43,447 bases of DNA, from positions 1 through 43,447 of the forward strand of contig NZ_JAHWGL010000033.1 of NCBI RefSeq assembly GCF_019334315.1, given 5' to 3'. Source of the DNA: Hymenobacter profundi. GTDB taxonomy: Bacteria; Bacteroidota; Bacteroidia; Cytophagales; Hymenobacteraceae. Positions 38,866 to 43,447 of this stretch are shown piece after piece. The notes under the pieces were generated by a model. It saw nothing but the letters and a program-made list of their open reading frames with translations. It had not been told where the DNA came from and ran no database searches. Numbering within the stretch: the first letter of the stretch is position 1; each line of letters starts with the position of its first letter. The position numbers and the translations under genes are program-made.

Positions 38866-39186
38866 CTACGCCGGGGGCAATCGACGGCGTTTCGCTTGCT
38901 TTGCTGGGATCTCTCGTTCAGCTTCAGGTTTGCCATCCAAGTAAGCCAGCAGCGCATCGTTAAGTACGTCACCGATCGTCTCGTGAGACCAGAAGGTGTA
39001 CTGTTGTAGACGACGGAACGTGCTAGGTGGTAACGCGTTGGTGAATCGAATCTTGGCCTCGTCACCTGCCGTTGGTTCAGGTGCAGGCTCGATCCGCGGG
39101 GAAGGTGAATTGCCCAGAAGAAGATCGTCCACCGATTGGGCAGGCTTTGGGAGCAGATGACCGAGGGTTACTTTCTGTTTCGACAT
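38866..39186 (-). CDS. Small ParB-like partner of ParA
   Basis: From ATG 39186, which overlaps the parA stop (TAATG), this encodes 106 residues. The N-terminal half is flexible and Pro-rich ('MSKQKVTLGHLLPKPAQSVD'). The C-terminal half ('LPPSTFRRLQQYTFWSHETI', 'GDVLNDALLAYLDGKPE') resembles ribbon-helix-helix type centromere-binding proteins of type Ib partition systems, ending in a basic tail. It would bind parS upstream of parA. The translational coupling and gene order support the role even though the sequence is not distinctive. Confidence 0.7.
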   Translation of the reverse strand: MSKQKVTLGHLLPKPAQSVDDLLLGNSPSPRIEPAPEPTAGDEAKIRFTNALPPSTFRRLQQYTFWSHETIGDVLNDALLAYLDGKPEAEREIPAKQAKRRRLPPA

Positions 39187-39950
39187 TACTTTTTGCGTAG
39201 AATTTCTTGGGTAAGCGCTTCGTAGTCCTGCAAAGCTGCGGATTGAGGAGCCCACTCGTACAACGACTGCTGGTTGACTTGCGCTTCGGCTACTGCGACG
39301 TTATCACGAATCGTAGATTCCATCAAATAGGCCCCCAGGTTGGGGTGCTGTTGCATGACATCGACAAATTGGTGATGCAAGCTCTTGCGGTAGTTCTTGG
39401 CGTATTTCGTCAGAAACACCCCTCCTACCCGTAGGTTCGGTGAGAAGTTTTTCTGAATGCGACTTACTAAGTCGAGCAGTGACTCCAGGCCGTTGAAAGC
39501 AAAGTACTCAGGCGTTGTAGGAATGTAGACTTGGTCCGATGCTGTAATCGCTGCCATGGCCAAGGCCGAGTTTGGGCTGGGCCCTGTATCGAAAATCACA
39601 AAGTCCACCAGCTTGCGCAGGTCGCCTACCAGATTCTTGAACGCCAACGGGTACATGGCGTCGGTACCCAGCAACTTTTCGGCAGCCGCCAACGACGGAG
39701 AAGCGGGTACTAGCCACAGGTTAGTACCGACCTGTTGCATAGCTTCTGGGAAGCCAAGAGAGCCATCAAGTATCTGGGTCAGGCTCTTGTCCTGTGAGCT
39801 GGCTGGAAGTGCCTGGGTAAGATTCATCTGCGGGTCGCCGTCAACAAGCAACACCCGGTGCCCATCATGAGCAAGACAGTGAGCAACGGCCCATGCAGAA
39901 GTGGATTTGCCTGTTCCTCCCTTGCGGTTTGTAAACGTTAGTATCTGCAT
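39186..39950 (-). CDS. parA: Plasmid partition ATPase ParA
   Basis: From ATG 39950 this encodes 254 residues (MQILTFTNRKGGTGKST). The deviant Walker A 'KGGTGKST' (residues 10-17), 'LLVDGDPQMNLTQAL', Walker B 'DFVIFDTGPSPNSALAMAAI' and 'GGVFLTKYAKNYRKS' are all typical. There is no N-terminal helix-turn-helix, so it is the short (type Ib) form. It forms DNA-bound dimers that move plasmid copies apart. The frame upstream to 39986 adds only a few residues. The upstream region has the likely operator/centromere repeats. Confidence 0.93.
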   Translation of the reverse strand: MQILTFTNRKGGTGKSTSAWAVAHCLAHDGHRVLLVDGDPQMNLTQALPASSQDKSLTQILDGSLGFPEAMQQVGTNLWLVPASPSLAAAEKLLGTDAMYPLAFKNLVGDLRKLVDFVIFDTGPSPNSALAMAAITASDQVYIPTTPEYFAFNGLESLLDLVSRIQKNFSPNLRVGGVFLTKYAKNYRKSLHHQFVDVMQQHPNLGAYLMESTIRDNVAVAEAQVNQQSLYEWAPQSAALQDYEALTQEILRKK

Positions 39951-40106
39951 CGTATTGGTATTGTTGAGAACATTGCGAGTAAACATACGCAGTATTCACA
40001 ATACGAACCATAAAAAGCACATTGTATTCTTAATGTTGGAGATGTTGTAGGTATTGACAATATGCTTTGTGTTGTGCGTGTGTATAATGCACAAATACAA
40101 TATTAC
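39951..40106. promoter_or_regulatory. Candidate parS/par operator repeats
   Basis: GTATTCACAATAC (39992-40004) and GTATTGACAATAT (40051-40063) are near-identical imperfect palindromes, and AATACAATATTAC (40094-40106) is a related, inverted variant. They cluster directly upstream of parA, where a type Ib partition centromere and operator is expected. Confidence 0.6.
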
Positions 40107-40204
40107 CAACATACGGCAGGAAACAATAGGGACTCTATACGCTTCCCTTAGAAGATAGCCAGTTGACAGTGAAGAAAACCGTGTCGTAACACCTTGTAAT
40201 TCAC

Positions 40205-40217
40205 CCTTTAATAAAGG
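40205..40217 (-). terminator. Weak hairpin after the lipoprotein gene
   Basis: CCTTT-AAT-AAAGG lies about 22 bases after the stop at 40240. The stem is only 5 bp, so this is a weak call. Confidence 0.3.
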
Positions 40218-40239
40218 TTATAGACTGTAATCAGTGCGT

Positions 40240-41031
40240 TCACTTCGAGGCTGACAGTTGATAATTCGGTACTGGAAAGGGTCTAGTAGATTGCTCCATA
40301 CGTTCCCCTACTAATTTAAACGTGAGACGAGTACCCGTGATCGTATGGTAGTCTAGTTGCACAAATCCATAGGCTGGATGGTACCATAGGTCCAGGGAAG
40401 AATTTCCCACCGGGCAGCTGGCACGGGCGCGGACCAGCCAGCAGGAGAGTGAACCGAGCGGCATATGTACCACTTGCTTCCCGACCACCCGGTACTGGCT
40501 GCGCACTTGGATTCGACCCCGCCACGTGGCCCACTGCGGATTACTCCAACTCTCACCCACTGTTAGATCCCACGTCCACTGATGGCCTGTTTTAGCGGGT
40601 AATTGTATGTAGGGGAAAGGACTCAGCTCCAAGATGGCGTAGTCCCCCTCCCGCGGAGGGTGACTCCACAGGAGCGAATCATGTTCAATTACCCCAGAAA
40701 AATTTGTAGGCGTGGCGTGAGCCCCGTAGCTATAGCCGAGTCTCGTCTGCCGCGTGCGCAGGGCGAAATGGGCCGTACGGAAGGTGTCAACTTCCCAACT
40801 AGGATCGATTCCGAAACTGGTGAGCACCAGCGTATCTAGTTGTACCTGTTGACTGCCGGGAGCAACCCGAGCCACTTGATAGGTGAACTGATGACCTTCC
40901 CGAAAGGCATTGGCTGGTGGCGCTACCGGCGCTGTTTGCGTTTGACACGCTAGCAGGGTGGACACTGCTCCAAGCAACCCGTAGCGATAGCCAAGGCGAA
41001 ACTGGCAGTAGGGGGACAGAACACGAGACAT
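40240..41031 (-). CDS. Predicted lipoprotein of unknown function
   Basis: From ATG 41031 this encodes 263 residues. The N-terminus MSRVLSPYCQFRLGYRYGLL runs into a hydrophobic segment with lipobox 'STLLAC' (Cys about 28), followed by a Thr/Pro-rich linker. The mature domain is beta-rich with several 'Y-x-Y' and Trp-containing strands ('HQWTWDLTVGESWSNPQW', 'LDLWYHPAYGFVQLDYHT'), like many outer-membrane-associated Bacteroidota lipoproteins of unknown function. Upstream in-frame starts at 41073 and 41190 would place a long tail before the signal peptide. It is monocistronic, between parA and the response regulator. Confidence 0.65.
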   Translation of the reverse strand: MSRVLSPYCQFRLGYRYGLLGAVSTLLACQTQTAPVAPPANAFREGHQFTYQVARVAPGSQQVQLDTLVLTSFGIDPSWEVDTFRTAHFALRTRQTRLGYSYGAHATPTNFSGVIEHDSLLWSHPPREGDYAILELSPFPYIQLPAKTGHQWTWDLTVGESWSNPQWATWRGRIQVRSQYRVVGKQVVHMPLGSLSCWLVRARASCPVGNSSLDLWYHPAYGFVQLDYHTITGTRLTFKLVGERMEQSTRPFPVPNYQLSASK

Positions 41032-41274
41032 AGGCGAGGCAAATAAGAACGTCTTGCTAAGGTAAAATACCATAATCCGAGGTTGCGAGCGACGAGGCAG
41101 AAACCCTACATATTCCAGGGAGTGTCCGAGAAGAAACCTTATATAAAGCAACTTTTCCCAGGAGCAAGAGGGAAAAGAAGCCGCCGCCAACTTTGCCCAA
41201 CATCCTATTTTGCTAGGACCAAGCAGGAGGTAGGCTGACGGCTACCTACTAGCCATACCCACCGGCAGCAGTTG

Positions 41275-41682
41275 CTAGGCAAAGTACTGCGCTAAAATGG
41301 CCGTCACCTTCTCCTTGGTGAGCGGCTTATTCAGAAAGCCGGCAATGGGCAGTTGCTCGGCCCGCGCCTGGTCGAGGGGGTGCAGCGAGGTGGTGAGCAT
41401 GACGATGACAATCGGCCGCTGCTGCGCCAGTGGCAGCTGCACATAGGCTTCCAAAAAGCCCAGCCCGTTGAGCACGGGCATGTTCATGTCGAGGAACAGG
41501 AGCTGGGGACACGCGGTGCTGTCGGGACCGTGACAGGTCTGGCCCAGCGTACGCAAGGCCTGCTCCCCATTTTCGGCCGTGAGCACCTGCTCCACTACGC
41601 CCATGCGGGTCAGCAGCGCCTTGTTGAGGAAATTTGTTGTGCTATCATCATCGATGAGCAGCACACTGGTTAAGTGAGGCAT
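41275..41682 (-). CDS. Single-domain response regulator (CheY-like)
   Basis: This encodes 135 residues from ATG 41682. 'SVLLIDDDSTTNFLNKALLT' provides the acidic pocket, Asp near residue 64 in 'LLFLDMNMPVLNG' is the phospho-acceptor, 'IVIVMLTTSLHP' carries the switch Thr and 'GFLNKPLTKE' the conserved Lys. There is no output domain. It starts 13 bp after the stop of the PAS kinase gene, so the pair is co-transcribed and the kinase is its likely phosphodonor. The output partner must be encoded elsewhere. Confidence 0.93.
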   Translation of the reverse strand: MPHLTSVLLIDDDSTTNFLNKALLTRMGVVEQVLTAENGEQALRTLGQTCHGPDSTACPQLLFLDMNMPVLNGLGFLEAYVQLPLAQQRPIVIVMLTTSLHPLDQARAEQLPIAGFLNKPLTKEKVTAILAQYFA

Positions 41683-41695
41683 GGCGAAAAGGCCC

Positions 41696-43447
41696 TTAGG
41701 TGGGGAAGGTGAGCGTAAAGGTGGTGCCCACGTCTACGTGGCTGGCCACGGTAATCGTGCCGCCGCCGTTTTCGACCAGGCGCTTGGTGATGTAGAGGCC
41801 CACCCCGGTACCCTCGACGTGGGTATGCAGCCGTTGAAACAGCCCGAACAGGCGGCTCTGCTGGTGGGCGTTCAGCCCCAGTCCGTTGTCCTGCACTTCC
41901 AGCGCCACCCGCGGCCCCGTCGAATAGGCGCGCACCTGTACCTGGGCGGGCCGGTCCAGGGCGCGGTACTTAACTGCATTACTGAGCAGGTTGTAGATCG
42001 CGGAGCGCAGGTTGGCGGGGGAGAAAGAGACCAGCAGGTCCGGTGCGACCTCGACCGTGAGCTGCGCGTTCGCTCCCGCAAGCACCGGGGTCAGATCCAG
42101 GCGCACCGCTTCGATGACGGCGGCCAGGGGGACCGGCTCCGCGGAGCTGGCGTGGGCCAGTTGCAGCTTGGACAAGTCCGTCAGCTGGCCAATCGTGAGC
42201 TGAAAGCGCGTGGTGGTATGCTCCAGCAGGTGGAGCAGGTGCGCGGTCATCTCGTCCTGCTGCACGGCAGCCGGCAGCGTGTCGCGCAGGGCCAGGGTAA
42301 TACTCTCGATGTTGGTAATGGGGGCTTTCAGGTCATGCGAGGCGGTGTAGACGAACGTGTCCAGGTCCACGTTGGTGCGCGTGAGCTGGGTATTGGTCGT
42401 ATTCAGCTCCTCGTTCGTGGCTGTGAGTTCTTCGTTGATGGCCGCGAGCTCCTCGTTGATGGCCGCGAGCTCCTCGTTTAGGGCCTGCACCTGCTGGCGG
42501 GCGTGTACCTGCTCGGTTACTTCCATCACAAACGCCAGAATGCCGTTGCTGTGGCCTTGCTCGTCGCGCCGGGCCTGGTAAACGACGGTGAAGTAGCGGT
42601 CCTCCAATTCGGTGCTGCCGTCGGCGCGGGCCACGGGGATGAGCAGCTCCTGCTCCTGTTGCGTTTCGCCCGTTTCGTACACGTGCCGGAGCAAGGTTTC
42701 CACGTGGGTGCCGGCCATTTCGGGAAAGACATCAAAAAAGCGTTTTCCCACCAGCTGCCGGTCGGGCACCATCCACAGGTAGCTCGGGTTGTGAAACTCG
42801 TACACCAGGTCGGGTCCCGCCTGAATGGCGATGCCGATGGGGGCCTGCTCAAACACCGTGTAGAGCTGCTGGCGCTGGGTTTCGCGCTCCTGGCGGGCCA
42901 GCACCTGCTCGGTGACATCGAGGGCAAAGGTGGAAATGCCCACTATCTCGCCATTTTCCCGGTAGGCCTGGTACGTGAAGTTGAAGTAGACCGGGTGGGG
43001 CGGGCTGTCGGGCTGTTCGGACACGAAGGGCACCTCGGCCCCAAAGAACGTTTCGCCCGTGCGGTACACGCCCTCGAGCATGGCCAGGTAGCCTTGAGAG
43101 GCGGCATCGGGCAGGGCCTCGGCAAAGTCGCGCCCCACCAGCTGGCGGCCGGCAAAGACTTGCTGAAAAACCGGGTTGACGTACTCGAAGCGATACGTCG
43201 GCCCGCGCAGCAGCGACACGGCCGCCGGGGTTTGCTCGAAGATTTGGTAGAAGGACTCGCGCACCTGCACCTGGCGCTGGGCCGCTTCTAGCAGGTCGGC
43301 TTGCAGGGCCAGCGCCTGCTGGGTGCGCGCCTGCACGCGGGCTTCCAGCTCCTGGTTGAGCTGCTGGACTTGCTGGCGGGCTTCCACCTGGGCCGTCACG
43401 TCCACGGCAAAGTTGAGCACCTCCGTCACCTGCCCCTGCGCGTCGCG
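41696..43447 (-). CDS. Multi-PAS sensor histidine kinase, C-terminal part (continues from the left edge)
   Basis: This is the second part of the 987-residue kinase that starts at 1256. It encodes PAS 4 (about 465-585) and PAS 5 (about 595-715), a heptad coiled coil ('LNEELAAINEELAAINEEL', about 727-760), the dimerisation/phosphoacceptor helix with His775 in 'YTASHDLKAPITNIES' and the ATPase with 'YNLLSNAVKY' (890-894), 'VQDNGLGL' (D924) and 'GTGVGLYITK' (about 950). The ORF that appears to begin at 43429 starts on an internal GTG and is not the true start. The last 44 bases duplicate 1-44. The response regulator follows after 13 bp. Confidence 0.93.
   Translation of the reverse strand, partial: RDAQGQVTEVLNFAVDVTAQVEARQQVQQLNQELEARVQARTQQALALQADLLEAAQRQVQVRESFYQIFEQTPAAVSLLRGPTYRFEYVNPVFQQVFAGRQLVGRDFAEALPDAASQGYLAMLEGVYRTGETFFGAEVPFVSEQPDSPPHPVYFNFTYQAYRENGEIVGISTFALDVTEQVLARQERETQRQQLYTVFEQAPIGIAIQAGPDLVYEFHNPSYLWMVPDRQLVGKRFFDVFPEMAGTHVETLLRHVYETGETQQEQELLIPVARADGSTELEDRYFTVVYQARRDEQGHSNGILAFVMEVTEQVHARQQVQALNEELAAINEELAAINEELTATNEELNTTNTQLTRTNVDLDTFVYTASHDLKAPITNIESITLALRDTLPAAVQQDEMTAHLLHLLEHTTTRFQLTIGQLTDLSKLQLAHASSAEPVPLAAVIEAVRLDLTPVLAGANAQLTVEVAPDLLVSFSPANLRSAIYNLLSNAVKYRALDRPAQVQVRAYSTGPRVALEVQDNGLGLNAHQQSRLFGLFQRLHTHVEGTGVGLYITKRLVENGGGTITVASHVDVGTTFTLTFPT
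42433..42474 (-). repeat. Exact 21-bp tandem duplication in the kinase signalling helix
   Basis: The 21-bp unit at 42433-42453 is repeated without change at 42454-42474. It encodes two identical heptads (AAINEEL) in the coiled coil between the last PAS domain and the phosphoacceptor helix. Confidence 0.9.
43404..43447. repeat. Terminal redundancy, right copy (identical to 1-44)
   Basis: Same 44 bases as the window start; see the left copy. Removing one copy leaves a 43,403-bp circle with an intact kinase gene across the junction. Confidence 0.9.

Noticed and set aside
41681..43291. Two long plus-strand frames over the kinase C-terminus
   Set aside because: Both are antisense shadows in GC-rich DNA; the minus frame has the full histidine kinase motif set.
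43404..43447. Terminal 44-bp identity as a duplicated PAS segment inside the kinase
   Set aside because: The copies lie exactly on both window ends and one frame runs through the join; two paralogous PAS domains in this protein are far less similar at DNA level.

Overview
The window is very probably one complete circular plasmid of a Bacteroidota bacterium, most likely Hymenobacter or a close relative (the genus is inference from protein style and the GC-rich coding regions). The first 44 bases recur exactly as the last 44. A five-PAS histidine kinase gene runs off the left edge and continues in frame at the right edge, giving 987 codons. The unique circle would be 43,403 bp.

Layout. (1) 41.3 kb to the end, then 1-1.26 kb: a PAS histidine kinase followed by a single-domain response regulator. 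(2) 1.4-6.0 kb: a serine recombinase and a patch of small, partly duplicated and decaying genes (two STAS-like genes, two copies of a two-gene cassette, a lipoprotein). Between them lies a 120-bp array of degenerate palindromic octamers. (3) 6.1-20.5 kb, minus strand: a phage-like block. It runs from a Cro-like regulator and a KilA-N protein through a helicase-loader-like protein, a primase-helicase and several duplicated unknown genes to a terminase-small-subunit-like protein and an orphan 1489-residue tape measure protein. No capsid, portal, large terminase or lysis gene is visible. (4) 20.7-27.2 kb, plus strand: a CI/LexA-like repressor followed by a visibly AT-rich operon of a C5 DNA methyltransferase, a protein with two GHKL ATPase modules, a response regulator and a caspase-like peptidase, then a small protein and a PD-(D/E)XK nuclease with a zinc ribbon. 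(5) 27.2-31.3 kb: a toxin-antitoxin-SecB-like chaperone module, small coiled-coil genes and an Abi family protein. (6) 31.4-36.8 kb: a broken MmeI-like restriction-modification gene, a Tn3-family transposon, a truncated MobV relaxase and its oriT. (7) 37-40.1 kb: plasmid maintenance by a Rep_3-type initiator with six iterons and ParA plus a small partner. (8) 40.2-41.0 kb: a lipoprotein.

How it fits together. The replicon resembles a phage-plasmid or a plasmid that absorbed part of a temperate phage. It has plasmid replication and partition, a phage-type early operon with its repressor switch, and defence cargo placed just downstream of the repressor, where prophages often keep genes expressed in the lysogen. 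The most interesting candidate for an undescribed system is the methyltransferase / dual-GHKL kinase / receiver / caspase-like peptidase operon at 21,408-25,957. It reads like a phosphorelay-controlled, protease-executed anti-phage system tied to DNA methylation. The second is the transition-only octamer array at 4,341-4,460.
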